From Cycas panzhihuaensis (Eukaryota > Cycadophyta), in the NCBI GenBank assembly GCA_023213395.1, contig CM041465.1, forward strand, positions 210,807,741-210,871,740: a DNA stretch of 64,000 bases, in the 5' to 3' direction. The position numbers and the translations under genes are program-made. Under the pieces are notes generated by a model. That model did no database searches, was not told the DNA's origin, and was given only the letters and a program-made list of their open reading frames with translations. Below, one piece after another: positions 11,240 through 22,080 of this stretch; position 1 is the stretch's first letter, and each line of letters starts with the position of its first letter.

Positions 11240-11966
11240 CAACGACAAGATATCACAAGAAATAAGACAAAAGATCAAAGAAGGAAAAATGGAATAGTTC
11301 ACAGAATAAGGAGGATTAATCCTAAGGAAAGGAAAAATATTTGTTCCAAAAACAAGCAAACTAAAGGAAGTATTACTTTAAGAAACTCACTCAGCTCTAG
11401 TTCCAGGGCATTCAAGAATGGATAAAACCTATAGGAGACTTCAAAATTCATTTTACTGGAAAGGGTTGAAAACCGACGTCCTCCACTTTATGTCAAAATG
11501 TGATACGTGTCAAAGGAATAAGATTGAATCTGTAAAGACACCCGTTTTGCTACAACCCCTTCCCAGATAACGAAACTATATATGAAAGAAATACACATGC
11601 TACATGGCTTTCCAAGGATTATAGTCAGTGATAGGGACCTTAATTGTTTAAAGCAGCTAGCACTCGCCTACACATAAGCTTAGCGTACCACCCACAGACA
11701 GATGGCCAGACGAAAATAGTTAACAAACACGTAGAGGGATACTTAAGAAACTTTGCATCAATTAAACAGATGCAATGGTATCAATGGCTCCATCTAGCAG
11801 AATGGTGGTATAATACCACATAGCACGTAGCAGCAAAAATGTCACTGTTTCAAGTGTTATATGGGTATGAACCCCCATCACTCTTGAACTAGCTAAATAC
11901 GTCTAAAGTTCAAACAGTCCAAGAAAACCTGGAGTAGATGCAAGAAACAATCTAAATACTAAAGAA
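11240..11966 (+). pseudogene. Gyp1 integrase remnant
   Basis: The reading begins with LILRKGKIFVPKTSKL, then the HHCC zinc-binding domain HSALVPGHSRMDKTYRRL...MSKCDTCQRNK. About 150 bp of the catalytic core, including the first Asp region, appears to be missing near 11570-11580, since reading jumps from LQPLP to HMLHGFPRIIVSDRDL. Later pieces correspond to YHPQTDGQT and AEWWYNT but are frameshifted and stop-ridden. It ends at 11966, where the LINE begins. Confidence 0.8.
11949..11966 (+). repeat. LINE target-site duplication, left copy
   Basis: AATCTAAATACTAAAGAA, identical to 18333-18350. A long duplication of this size is typical of target-primed reverse transcription by L1-type LINEs and fixes both ends of the element. 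Confidence 0.93.
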
Positions 11967-12604
11967 GTTAGTTGTGCAAAAGTGCCGAGATAATGCGATT
12001 CGAACGGCTGGAGGTTTTGACGACGCAGAGGCGAACTAGGGCGACAGAAGACTTAGGGTTTGAGCCAGCTGGGGACGGCGGGAGCGCTACGGAGGATTTG
12101 GATGTCATAGCGTCCTTCGAGGACTAATGGCCAGGACGGCCGGCAAGCACCCTCAGTGGCCAGCGATCACTTTCTTGCCCCGGCTGAGACAGATATTAGT
12201 CGGCGGGCCAAGCTTCTCGAGATCAGACAAGGGCAGGCAAGTACTCATTGCTCAGGAGTCTGGGAGAGACGACTCAAGGGCAGAGCTCCCTATGCTAGGC
12301 GGCGGCCTCATTGCAAGCTCCGGTCCCGTATGATTAAGGAGGCAAGGCGCTCTACTCTTGGTGGACGCTTTTCCCGCTCACAGATATATGGACAGCTCTT
12401 GAAACTAGAGAGGGAAAATAGACGAGATCTGAGGAGTCCAGAAGGCTATGCTGTGAAAAATTTGATAGGCAGCTTGGTGTACTGCAGGAAGAGGGACAAA
12501 TTGAGGAGCTGGCCCAAAGAGGAACCACAATTAGAGCCAGTAGAAATGGTATGTTGTAGCTTTTACTGGTTAGAGTTTGTATCTATAGTTTTTTAATTTG
12601 AAAG
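11967..12604 (+). other. LINE 5' untranslated region
   Basis: About 640 bp, distinctly GC-rich, with no recognised domain. One frame stays open at 12156-12596 and would encode an Arg-rich 146-residue product, but it matches nothing I know and lies where L1-type elements keep an internal promoter. A CTACTCTTGGTGGACGC stretch and several GGC-rich segments stand out. I treat it as UTR. Confidence 0.6.
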
Positions 12605-14000
12605 ATGGAAAAAGATCATTCCCCTTTAAACCAAAACCAGAGCCCTAACTTGGCATCAGGGAGATCCTATAAAGATGTCTTGAAATCCAAAGAGGAAGAA
12701 TCCTTTGATTTAACTCCGATGTTTGAAGACAATAAAGTAAGACTGAAAATTCCCCTAGCCCTGGTTGAGAAAACCAAGAAGTTGTGGGAGAACTGCCTTG
12801 TTGGCAGGTTCTCTGGTCCCAGGCCAGGATTGGAGCCCATCAGGGCTTGGACGAGGACCAAATGGAAAACCATGAGCAATGTGGAGGTAATAGCCATGCC
12901 CAAGGGTTGTGTGCTATTCAAATTTGCATTGCATGAAGATATGTCCAGTATCCTGATTAGGGCACCATGGATGTTTGGTAGAAAAGCCCTATCTCTGGAG
13001 AAATGGCATAGGGACTTTGATCCCTCGATACCTAAAACTAGACAAGCCCCCATATGGATCCAACTTCCGCGTCTACCTCTCCATTATTGGAATCCTGAGA
13101 TATTTAAAAGCATCGCAAAAGCGGTGGGTCCTCTCTTAGCTGTCGATTCGGCGACGAAGAACACGAGTAGGCTCATTAATGCCAGAATTTGTGCCCTGGT
13201 GAGATTAGACAAGCCACTTTTAGATGATATATGGATGGACCTGCCTGATAAGAGGTAGTACGACCATTGTTCTACGAGCTGGACCACTTTAGATGTTCAA
13301 CCTGCAGGAATCTGGGACATCTGCCCCAGAAGTGCCCGGGAGTGCAACCCTCAAAAGATGATCCGACAGAGCCAAACACACAAGAGAAGGAGAAAGGAAA
13401 AGGGGAGGATCAGGAATGTACAGCCCGAATGGAGGCGGTTGAAACTCTCATCTGAATCTGGGTTTTGACCCTAATGAGGAAGACACACTATTAGAGGAAG
13501 ATGCTCAAGAGGCTCAGGCTACTGTGGATCTGGAGTGCACGGCCGGCGAGGTTGGTACTGGGGAACTATCCCCCTCAGGGGTTGTTCCGTCGATCCATAA
13601 CGTTTTGCTCGTGCCACTGAGGCAGAAGGAGAAGGAGGCCGAGTTGGGGGTGGACATGCCCCCACTGTTGGTCGGAGCAGGTAGTCAGGGGCATTTGGAA
13701 GGGATTGGGGATGCGGGATTGCCTAGGTTGGAGGAACCAGGACAGTCAGCCCTTGACTCATCATTGCAGCAAACTTTGCCTCAAAAGAAGATGCCTGATG
13801 TGGGAGCTGAGAAGAAGGTTGGGAGACCACTGTCAAAAGTGCAAAGGGAGAAAGAATCGGCTCCCCAAGTAGATCTAGGCACACAGAGAACTTTAAAGGA
13901 TTCATTCCTTGAAGGGCCTACTCTTAGATCCAGTACAGTAGGCAGAGAGCCCCCAAAAGGGGAATCTGCTGAAGTCTGGAAACAAAGAAAGAAGCGATGA
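12605..14000 (+). pseudogene. LINE ORF1: DUF4283 protein with zinc knuckle
   Basis: The start is ATG 12605 (MEKDHSPLNQNQSPNL). The first 217 codons carry a DUF4283-like RNA-binding domain: LVGRFSGPRPGLEPIRAW, then CVLFKFALHEDM, PWMFGRKALSLEKW and APIWIQLPRLPLHYW. A stop/frameshift near 13256 is followed in another frame by the CCHC knuckle CSTCRNLGHLPQKC (about 13294-13335). A third frame (13524-14000) is a Pro/Glu-rich tail. In plant L1 elements this protein coats the RNA. The final TGA overlaps the ATG of ORF2 (ATGA, 13997-14000). Confidence 0.88.
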
Positions 14001-17000
14001 GAATTTTATCATGGAATATCAGGGGCCTCAATGCCCCTTCGAAACAGAGAATCATCAGGGATATGAGAAGCAGACATCAGCTGGATCTGATATTCCTGCA
14101 AGAAACCAAATTGAGCAAGGAGAACGGGCCTAAGATCAGAAATAAAATTTGGAAGCTTGCCGAAGGAATTGAGGTAGACTATGCCCAAGGAGTTGGGGGT
14201 CTAATGGTATTATGGAATCCGTTTATCTGGTCTGGAGAAATTTTCCTGTTAAATGAATCCTTTATTTCGATTCGGTTAACCAATAAAAGCAATAACATCA
14301 CATGGATTGCCACCAATGTATATGGCCCAAACCAACAAGAAGCTAGAAAGAGGCTTTGGGATAGATTGATAGAGGCTCACAAGGACTGTCGTCTTCCATG
14401 GTTGTTGGCGGGCGATTTTAACTCGGCCTTATTCCCTGGTGATAAGAAAGGTGGCACCGTGGGCTGGACTACCAGCATGGGTGAATTTGGTGATTTCTTG
14501 CAACAGGGGGGTTTGGAGGATGTTAATCTTAGAGGTGCCTCCTTCACCTGGTCCAATAAACGGCTGGGGGATAACCTTATTCAAATTAAGCTGGACAGGG
14601 TGCTGGTCAATTACGATTGGATGAGGTGCTTCAAGGATTTTACCCTTGATGCTCTGCCGAGGACCAATTCTGATCATTCGCCCCTCTTGATGCAATTCTC
14701 GGACCCGGGTAAGTTTATCGGGGCCCCCTTCAAATTTGAATTGATGTGGCTTCGCCATCCAGATCTTCGGAGAAGAATTGAGGATTGGTGGAGCATCGAA
14801 ATTAGAGGGCATGCAATGTACAGATTCTCCAAGAAGTTGGAGTGGGTTAAAAGAAAAGTTAAGGTTTGGAATAAAGAAGTATTTCAAAACATAAACGATC
14901 AAAAGGATAAGACTATCTGGGATTTGAAAGATGTTGAGGAACGGATTGAGCAGATGGGTAGATCTCCGGAGCTAGATAAGGCAGAGAAGGAGCTGACTGA
15001 GTCTCTAGAGGAGATTCTCAACAGAGAGGAAATTCACTGGAGACAAAAATCTAGGGCTTTGTGGTTGGCCGAAGGAGACAGAAATACTAGATTTTTCCAC
15101 ATGACTACAGTAAGGCATAGAGCGAACAATAGAATTACTAGGCTTCAAAGGGACGATGGAACTGAAGTTAGTTCAGTAGAGGATATGAAGGAGCTGGCCA
15201 GTGATTATTTCAAGGATCTATTTGCAGAACCGCTTGATGGGGACGTGGACTTGAGGAAGGAATTCCTTAACAACGTCCCTAGGTTGGTGAATGATAACCA
15301 AAATGCTCAGCTCATAGTTCCATTCACCCAGGAGGAGGTCAGGGCGGCTCTCTTCAGTGTGAAGAGAGATAAAGCTCCTGGCCCCGATGGTTTCCCCCCG
15401 GGGTTTTTCCAAGAATTCTGGGTTATTATTAAGGGGGATCTTATGGATGCGCTCCAGGAGTTTTATGCAAACAGAAAGATCTTGCAGGAGTGGCAGACTA
15501 CCTTCCTGGTCCTCATCCCTAAAAAAGAGGGAGCTAGAAGGATGGAAGATTTTCGTCCCATTAGCCTTTGCAATGTTAAATACAAAATTATAACTAAGGT
15601 CCTGGTCAATAGAATAAAGAAAATCATGCCAAACATTATTTCCCAGAACCAAGATGGGTTTCTTCGGGGAAGACAGATCTACGATGGTTATATTGTTGTT
15701 CACGAGACTATTCACTCTGCAGCAGAGAGGAAAGAGCCTGTGATGCTCATCAAGATTGATCTCTCGAAGGCCTTTGATAGGGTTTCCTGGGAGTGTTTGC
15801 TTGATTGCCTTAGGGCTTTTGGCTTTGGGGAGACATGGCGATCATGGATAAATCTATGCATTGGTAACCCCCAGTTCTCTGTTATCATCAACGGTTCATC
15901 TTCCAGTTTTTTTCTGGGGTTCAGGGGGTTGAGGCAGGGCGATCCTCTCTCTCCCTTTCTGTTTATCACGTTGGCCGAATTGCTGGGCAGATCCCTGGAA
16001 TCCATGAGAGGGCAAGGGATCATAAAAGGGATTAAACCGACATCAAGGATGGACAATGTGGCTCATCATCAATTTGTGGACGACAACATCTTCTTAGGGA
16101 AGGCCACTATAAGGGAGGCTTCCAATTTTAAAGAGTTTTTGGGCCATTTTGAAAGAGCCACGAACTAAAAGATAAACCTAAATAAGAGCAACGTATTCTT
16201 TATAAACACCCCAGGCCAAATACAAGGTAGGATTAGCAGAATCCTAGAAATGGGCATCAAAAAGCTCCCCACAACTTACCTTGGTCTGCCTCTCTTTGTT
16301 GAGAAGATGACCAAGGACATGTGGAATCCCCTCATCGACAGGTTGCAAAGGAAGTTGGCTGGATGGAAAGGTGCCCTCTTGAGTCAAGCTGGAAAACTCC
16401 AGCTTGTTGCCTCCACTTGAGCATCCCAGGTCTTCGGATGTCCATTTTAGAGTCCCAAAGGTATCTCAGACACCATAGAATCTATTCAGAAGAGGTTCCT
16501 TTGGTCCAGGGCCGAGAACAAAGATCGGATCCACTTGGTTAGCTGGAACAAAGTCTGCTTGCCAAAATGGGCCGGGGCCCTAAATCTGAGAAGACTCCCT
16601 CTCTTCAACATAGCCTTAGGGGCAAAGATGGGATGGCGTCTACTCAAAGGTGGAGAGAGGCTTTGGGAGAAGATCTTAATAAGAAAATATGTGCAAGGAG
16701 GCTCTCTTCTTGGCAATGATATCTCTCAGGTTAGTTCAACTATCTGGAGGAGTATTCTTAAAGCTTGGAAAGCTATAAGGAATGGTCTGAAATGGAAACT
16801 AGGTGATGGGAACTCCATAAGATTTTGGGAGGATGTGTGGTGTTGCGACAAAGCGCTCAGGGATTTCCCAGACCTGGAACCCATTATGGGTCCTAGTGTC
16901 AGGCTTTTCGGTAGATATGTTAAGGATTATTGGGCCGGAAGCGGAAAAAATAGGTTCTGGAGGAATCTAGGGGAAATCCAAGGAGAAAGACTACTAGAAG

Positions 17001-18181
17001 GCCTTAACAAGATCAAAAGGATTCTAGGAAAATGTTATATCCCTAGAATTCCCTCGGCGGACTCGATTGTGTGGCCACTGAGCCCGTCCGGAGACTACAC
17101 TATTAAACATGGATACCTGTACTTATGTCAATCAGGAGGGGTTCAGAGTAACCCTATCCTCGATGGTGTCCAGAAGCTTCCTATCATTCCCAAGATTGTC
17201 GTTTTCTGGTGGACTTGCTTAAAGAATAAAATCCTTAGCTGATGCCTAAAAAGAAGAGGCTTCATGTTGGCGAACAGATGTACCCTATGTTGCTCGGAAG
17301 AGGAATCCTTGGACCACATCCTCCTTGAGTGCTCTTACACAAGGGAGGTATGGAGGATGCTGCTGGGAAAACTAGAGGTGAGCTGGACATTTTCGGAAAA
17401 GACCGCCGATCTTTGGACGGCTTGGATTAGCCCATTTAAGAGCAGAACTTTGAGCTGTATCTGGAAGAGCACACTCCTAATACTAGCTTGGAACATATGG
17501 AAAGAGAGGAACCGTAGAATTTTTCAGGCGAATCAGTTGGACCAGATTGCTATCTTCAACAGAATATGTATAGACATAAGAGAGAATGTCAGAAATGTTA
17601 ATGAAAAGCGCATGTCCCTAACAGAGAATAGGATTCTGAGCAAATGGGGCATAGAGCCTGCCTTCGAGGCTGTAAAGTCCAAATGTAGTAGGTGGCTGCC
17701 TCCAGAGGAGGCCTGGATTAAAATAAATTTCGATGGGGCAGCAAAAGGGAATCCTGGGGACGCTGGGGGAGGAGGTATTTGTAGGGATCACACTAGGTCC
17801 CCTATTTGGGCTTTTGCGGAATTCTATGATAGCCAGATAAATCATTATGCTGAGATGCATGCTATGCTTAGAGCTCTCGATCTTGCTGTGGAAGGAAACA
17901 CTCAGAGACTGGTAATTGAAGGGGACTCTGAGGCTGTGATAAAAACACTGAAAGACGAGGCTCTCCCGGATTGGAGATTTCAACCCTTATTTAACGATGC
18001 CAAAGATATTATTAAGGGACTGGCAGATGTCCGTATAAGGCATACTTTGAGAGAAGGTAATAAACCAGCGGACTTTCTGGCAAACTGGGGAGTGAGACAC
18101 AGGACAGGCCAAGTATGGAAGACTGACTTACCTAGGGACTTAATGATTCTGGTTGAGAAGGACATGATCTGTAACAGCTAG
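13997..18181 (+). pseudogene. LINE ORF2: APE endonuclease, reverse transcriptase, zf-RVT and RNase H
   Basis: One frame covers about 1395 codons, with stops at 16166 and 17240 and a short frame-disrupted patch near 16418-16460. Endonuclease: ILSWNIRGLN, QETKL, AGDFNS and NSDHSPLL. RT: RDKAPGPDGFPPGFF, DFRPISLCNVKYK, IDLSKAFDRVSWE, GLRQGDPLSPFLF and the catalytic FVDDN. Next come the zf-RVT cysteines CTLCCSEEESLDHILLEC, then an RNase H with NFDGAAKGNPGDAGGGG (catalytic Asp), ALDLAVEGN and IEGDSEAVI. It nicks target DNA and copies the LINE RNA into the break. The RNase H is the plant-type domain at the extreme C-terminus. Confidence 0.93.
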
Positions 18182-18332
18182 CCGTGGGGCTTGTCCCGAC
18201 ATCTAGCTCTCTAGCCTAGACCGTGGGGCTGTCACAGTCATACAAAATCTGGATGCACTATTTCTCCTGATGTAATAGGTTGTGGGATCCTCTTTCAAAC
18301 CCACTAAATTCTTTTTATCTAATCAAAAAAGA

Positions 18333-18350
18333 AATCTAAATACTAAAGAA
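18333..18350 (+). repeat. LINE target-site duplication, right copy
   Basis: Exact 18-bp match to 11949-11966, lying directly after the A-rich tail of the LINE and before resumed gypsy integrase sequence. Confidence 0.93.
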
Positions 18351-18867
18351 TAATTTGGAGATGGACAAAAATAGGATGAAACACCAAGCAAATACAAAGA
18401 GAACTGAACGGAGTTTCAAGGTAGGGGAATGGGTGTTCTTAAGACTCCAACCCTATAAATAGATGTCGATGAGACAAAATAATCAACATAAGTTATTACC
18501 AAGATTCTTTCGACCATACCAGATCGAGGAGCCCATATGAGAAGTTGCATATTAGTTAAAATTACCACCAGAAAGCAAAATCCATAATATCTTCCATGTG
18601 TCTTGTTTAAAGAAAAAATTAGGCAAAAAGGAGACGCCACAAACGAATTTACCAAAATTGGATGAAGAAGGAACAATGATAGCGAAACCTGAGGGAATAC
18701 TGAAGACCACAGAGAAGAATTTGTGTTCTAGGATAATAAAAGAATACCTCATCAAATGGAAGACATTGGAGCTTGAAGATGCAACATGAGAATCTAAAGA
18801 ATGGATGCAGAAAAATGGGCCTTTACCAATGCTTTGAGTGCAAAGCATTTTCTGGAGGGGAGGGACT
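18351..18867 (+). pseudogene. Gyp1 integrase C-terminus, chromodomain and polypurine tract
   Basis: Reading resumes after the LINE with FKVGEWVFLRLQPYK, the usual gypsy integrase tail, then KIHNIFHVSCLKKKLG and the chromodomain EYLIKWKTLELEDAT. A TGA replaces the expected TGG in the following ATWE position. Chromodomains of this group are thought to steer insertion toward marked chromatin. A purine tract (GGAGGGGAGGGA, about 18854-18865) leads into the LTR. Confidence 0.85.
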
Positions 18868-19346
18868 TGTTATGTTCATAAGGAACCCCCTCAAGTAATC
18901 TGAATACTAGTTAGGAATAATGCTTGTTGTGAGATCGACTTCATCAAGGAATGTTAGGAGGAATATATCATCTTCTAGTTGACTTCTATTGGGCACAGTA
19001 TTAAGGAGAATATCATCATGTTGGCAGACCTCTATTTGAGGGATTTTGACCACTATAAATAGGGAGCTTGGACCACATCCCAAACCATCTTTTGAAGACT
19101 CTTGTGGCTGAATATTTTCAGTCTTGGGGCTACAATTAGCTCGCCCATTTGGGGGCTGCAATTTGAAGGGTTCCTCGCCTCGAAGAGTGAAACTCACTTC
19201 TAAGGATAAGACTGGTATTTTGATGTAATTCGCTCTATTTTTTAGGTGTTATTTGATAATAAAGATCGTTATTGCCTTTTATGGATTCTGGAATTCCTCT
19301 TCTTTGTTAATCTTTTGTTGCATAGTATTTAGTTCTTGTCTTTTCA
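18868..19346 (+). repeat. Gyp1 3' LTR (end uncertain)
   Basis: It starts TGTTATGTTCATAAGG directly after the polypurine tract. It contains a TATA box in CCACTATAAATAGGGAGC near 19051 and a CTCGCCTCGAAGAG stretch shared with the Gyp4 LTR (CTCACCTCGAAGAGG). The right edge is not secure: I placed it at TCTTTTCA, but there is no second copy to compare. Confidence 0.45.
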
Positions 19347-19479
19347 ATGGATTATTATTTATATTTTAAGGAAAATTGCTACAAACATAGAACTAAATTG
19401 CTTCAAGAACTTAAGCGATGAAAACTCTAAGTTTCCAAGTCACCTACTAGCTTTAAGACCTTTAAACAACTTGAACATA

Positions 19480-20202
19480 ATGGCTACCATTAATATGCTT
19501 AATGCATGCACAATTAAGTTAAATGGTCAAGATAATTATCAGGAATGGAAGAGACAAACTCAAAATATGTTAATCATGAATGAGTTTTGGGGATTTGTTT
19601 ATGGAAAAAATCCCAAACCTGTACCTGTGGAGAGTCCAACTGATAGAAATGTTGTTATTCAGCCTGATCCAATCTTAGTTGCTGCTTGGGAAGCTAAGGA
19701 TGAAATTGCCTTAGCATTTTTGCATATGATTGTTGATGTAAATGTGGATCAAAATATAGCATTTGCCAAAACATTAAAAGAAGCTTAGGATACTTTATCT
19801 TCTTTGTATGAAAGCCAAGATGAAGCTCGCATTATGATGATCAAAACAAAGTTGTACTCTTTAAAATTTGTAAAACCCATGTTGGCATTTTTTTCCATCA
19901 TCAAAGAGATTAATGAGTTAAATACTCTTAGAAAACTAGCTTCTAGAGTTGAACTTGTAATTGCAACATTGCATGCATTGCCAAAAGATTATAATGGATT
20001 CATTTCATCAATCACTAGAGATGGCACATTGGCTACTCTGACTTTCAATCAAGTTGAAAGTCTCCTTCTTCAAGAAGAACAAATTTACTTGAGAGAGGAA
20101 GAACCATCAACCTCAGGAGCATTCACGACCAAGTTCAAGGCCAAATAGGGTCCTAAACAATCACTTCAAAAGCAGTTTGGGAACATGAATATTGGCACAT
20201 CT
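19480..20202 (+). pseudogene. Cop3 gag, left part
   Basis: ATG 19480 begins MATINMLNACTIKLNGQDNY, with the copia Gag signature NYQEWKRQTQNMLIMNEFWG. A single frame continues with stops at 19786-19788 (KEA then TAG, where TGG is expected) and 20146. The later part reads LYSLKFVKP, IATLHALPKDYNGFISSITR and TFNQVESLLLQEEQ, the capsid-like C-terminal half. It ends at 20202 against the TG of the Cop4 LTR, before the zinc knuckle. Confidence 0.88.
19827..20202 (+). repeat. 376-bp direct duplication flanking Cop4, left copy
   Basis: Starts TCGCATTATGATGATC and ends GGCACATCT. It aligns without gaps to 25462-25837, with 14 differences counted by hand (3.7%), all transitions. It is far longer than the 5-bp duplication expected from copia integration. 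Confidence 0.92.
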
Positions 20203-20403
20203 TGTAAAAGGTAATATTTTGTCTAGAGTAATGTTTTATCTAGGTTGTCTAAAGTCTCTTGTAAGAGTCATGTATCATTGTCCCCCTTCTCCAAAATGAC
20301 AAGTGGCACAATCTCATTAAGCATTTGTCGTTTGTCCCATACTTTTGAATTGTATTTATACATTTGCAAATGATCAATAAAGACGTGAGAGAATCTTTCT
20401 ACA
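20203..20403 (+). repeat. Cop4 5' LTR
   Basis: 201 bp, TGTAAAAGGTAATATTTTG to ATCTTTCTACA. It has a TATTTATAC box near 20354 and AATAAAG near 20377, giving a short promoter-to-polyadenylation layout. It touches the primer-binding site directly. Confidence 0.93.
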
Positions 20404-20415
20404 TGGTATCAGAGC
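20404..20415 (+). promoter_or_regulatory. Cop4 primer-binding site (tRNA-Met)
   Basis: TGGTATCAGAGC, a perfect 12-nt complement of the initiator tRNA-Met 3' end, with no spacer after the LTR. Confidence 0.93.
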
Positions 20416-21100
20416 AGGCTGTTGAAGTCCTCCTGCCTGTGAGACAATCAGTTCTTTGATAACCAGAAGGAGCATTGGGTTAAGCAATTCAGAGAAGAAC
20501 CAAGACTTTCATCAAGCCAAGTCTTAGACCAAGGTTCGTGATCTATGTACGGAGCCGAGTACGAACGGAGTACGAAATTGTACGAACACCAAAAAATCAA
20601 AGTTGTCAGAATTTCACAAAACTTACCCAAATCATAGATCAGAGTCCCCTCGACATTTTTCTCTTTAGGACCGACGTCATTTGAAGCTGTTTCAAGGGAC
20701 TTTTGGCCAGATTTATAGGCACGCGGGTTTGAAGGCTTTCTACTTCAAATCCTCTCAAAAATCCGATTTGAAACTCGGGTATCAAGTATCTAAACTCTCT
20801 CTCATTGTAGATCGAAGAGATTGGATAATATTTCGTTGAGTTGTTTGCCAGTTTTGAGGGTTTTTTCATCATTTTCCTCAAATCCCTAAGGGCGCGGGTT
20901 TGCACATTGGTAGTGTCGTTTCTCTCAGACCTGAGAGAGTTTCAAAAAAATAACCACAGATCCAAATACCCATTTTCGAGTTCTATCAATTGGCATCTTG
21001 TTTTTTTCCCATCCGTACACTTTGGGTTCCGCGCAAAAAATCCGTACAGCCATTCGTACAGCCATACAACCCTGTCAGAAATCAAAATATGTGATTAATT
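20416..21100 (+). other. Cop4 leader with two GTACG-rich clusters
   Basis: No gene. Cluster 1 (20546-20590) has four TACG-centred units: TGTACGGA, GAGTACGAA, GGAGTACGAA and TTGTACGAAC, followed by AAAAAATCAAAGTT. Cluster 2 (21011-21068) lies just before the gag ATG and has the reverse sense: ATCCGTACA, ATCCGTACAGCC and ATTCGTACAGCC. TGTACGGA in cluster 1 is the exact reverse complement of TCCGTACA in cluster 2, so the two ends of the leader could pair. The same layout is found in Cop6 and Cop5. Confidence 0.75.
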
Positions 21101-22080
21101 ATGGCCTCCTCTGCTGGTTCCTCGCCTAAGAATGATAAATTAACTAGAAAAAAAATTTAGTATTTGGAAAATCAAGATAGGTGGTCTCCTAAGAGCCAAA
21201 CATGCCTGGAAAATCACCACTAGTGATGAAAAACAACCCTTTGACATAGTTGGCCTACTAAATTGGGAGGAAAGGAACAACATTGCTCTTTCTGTGCTTA
21301 AACTTTCAATTTCTGACTCCTTGTTAGTTTATGTGGATGGTGTTGAAAGTGCTCATGAGATATGGAAAACAATGTCCTCCATGTTTAGTCAAAGAAACGA
21401 AGCCAGAATTATTGCCCTAAGAGAAGAACTTTATAAGCTCAAGATGAAAGAAGGTCAAATTATATTAGACTTCATAGCCAAATTGACCAATATTAAAACT
21501 GCTCTTCTCACAGCCGGTGACAAAATAACTGACACTGAATTAATACATCTTGTACTCAATAAATTGCCAAAATCGTTTGATAACATGGTAAACATGCTGA
21601 CTGGAGGAGGGCAAACTGCTACTATGACCCTTGATGTTCTTACAGGTCATATGCTCAGTCAGGAGCAAAGAAATCTGAGATATGAAGAAGACTCAGAGGT
21701 TGAAGAAGCACTTGTGACTAAACTTCACTTGGGAGGACGAGGAAGAGGTCAATATAATTCCAAGACATGAGGAAGAAGAAGAACAAGTTGCAGAGGTCGT
21801 TGGAATGAAGGAAGAGGACGAGGAAGAACGGTCCTTAATCCACCTCGTGATGCAAGAGTCTGCTTCAATTGTGGGAAACCTAGCCATTTTTTTAGCAACT
21901 GTAGAGCCTTCGACGTTTGCTACCATTGCGGACAAACTGGCCACTTTCCGTACCAATGTCATCAGAGAAAGATCGAAATTCAAAAAGGGAAGCAAGTGAC
22001 TGGGAACTACAGCAGAGAGTGAGACACTACAGAAGAAGAGGTTGAACAAAGATTTATAGCAAGATTAGCAAGCGCCAACA
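21101..22080 (+). pseudogene. Cop4 gag with two zinc knuckles
   Basis: ATG 21101 gives MASSAGSSPKNDKL. A 1-nt shift in an A-run near 21150 moves to the frame reading FSIWKIKIGGLLRAKHAW and VLKLSISDSLLVY. The capsid part continues AHEIWKTMSSMFSQRNEAR and LNKLPKSFDNMVNML. It stops at 21768-21770, and other frames hold an Arg/Gly-rich stretch and the knuckles CFNCGKPSHFFSNC and CYHCGQTGHFPYQC (about 21850-21960). Gag binds and packages the RNA. Frameshifts make it non-functional. Confidence 0.88.

Larger units (their letters stand above)
11967..18332 (+). mobile_element. LINE: nearly full-length L1-type non-LTR retrotransposon with RNase H
   Basis: About 6.37 kb inserted in Gyp1, flanked by an 18-bp target duplication (AATCTAAATACTAAAGAA) at 11949-11966 and 18333-18350. 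It has a GC-rich 5' UTR, ORF1 (DUF4283 plus zinc knuckle), ORF2 (APE endonuclease, RT, zf-RVT, RNase H), a short 3' UTR and a short A-rich end (AATCAAAAAAGA). Base composition is visibly more GC-rich than the flanks. Frameshifts in ORF1 and three in-frame stops in ORF2 make it inactive, but decay is mild. Confidence 0.95.
11234..19346 (+). mobile_element. Gyp1: Ty3/gypsy retrotransposon with chromodomain, 5' part outside window, split by LINE
   Basis: Gypsy integrase at 11240-11966 and the integrase tail plus chromodomain at 18351-18850 join across the LINE at its 18-bp target duplication. A purine tract and an LTR-like region follow. It is the same family as Gyp4: the chromodomain stretches EEGTMIAKPEGIL and EYLIKWKTLELEDAT match EEGKIVIEVEGIL and EYLIKWKTLDCEATTWE there. 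The 5' half should lie left of Cop1, outside the window. Confidence 0.8.

Noticed and set aside
12156-12596. 146-codon Arg-rich ORF at the LINE 5' end as an extra protein
   Set aside because: High GC alone makes such frames likely; no family is recognised, and the place is that of the 5' UTR and internal promoter.
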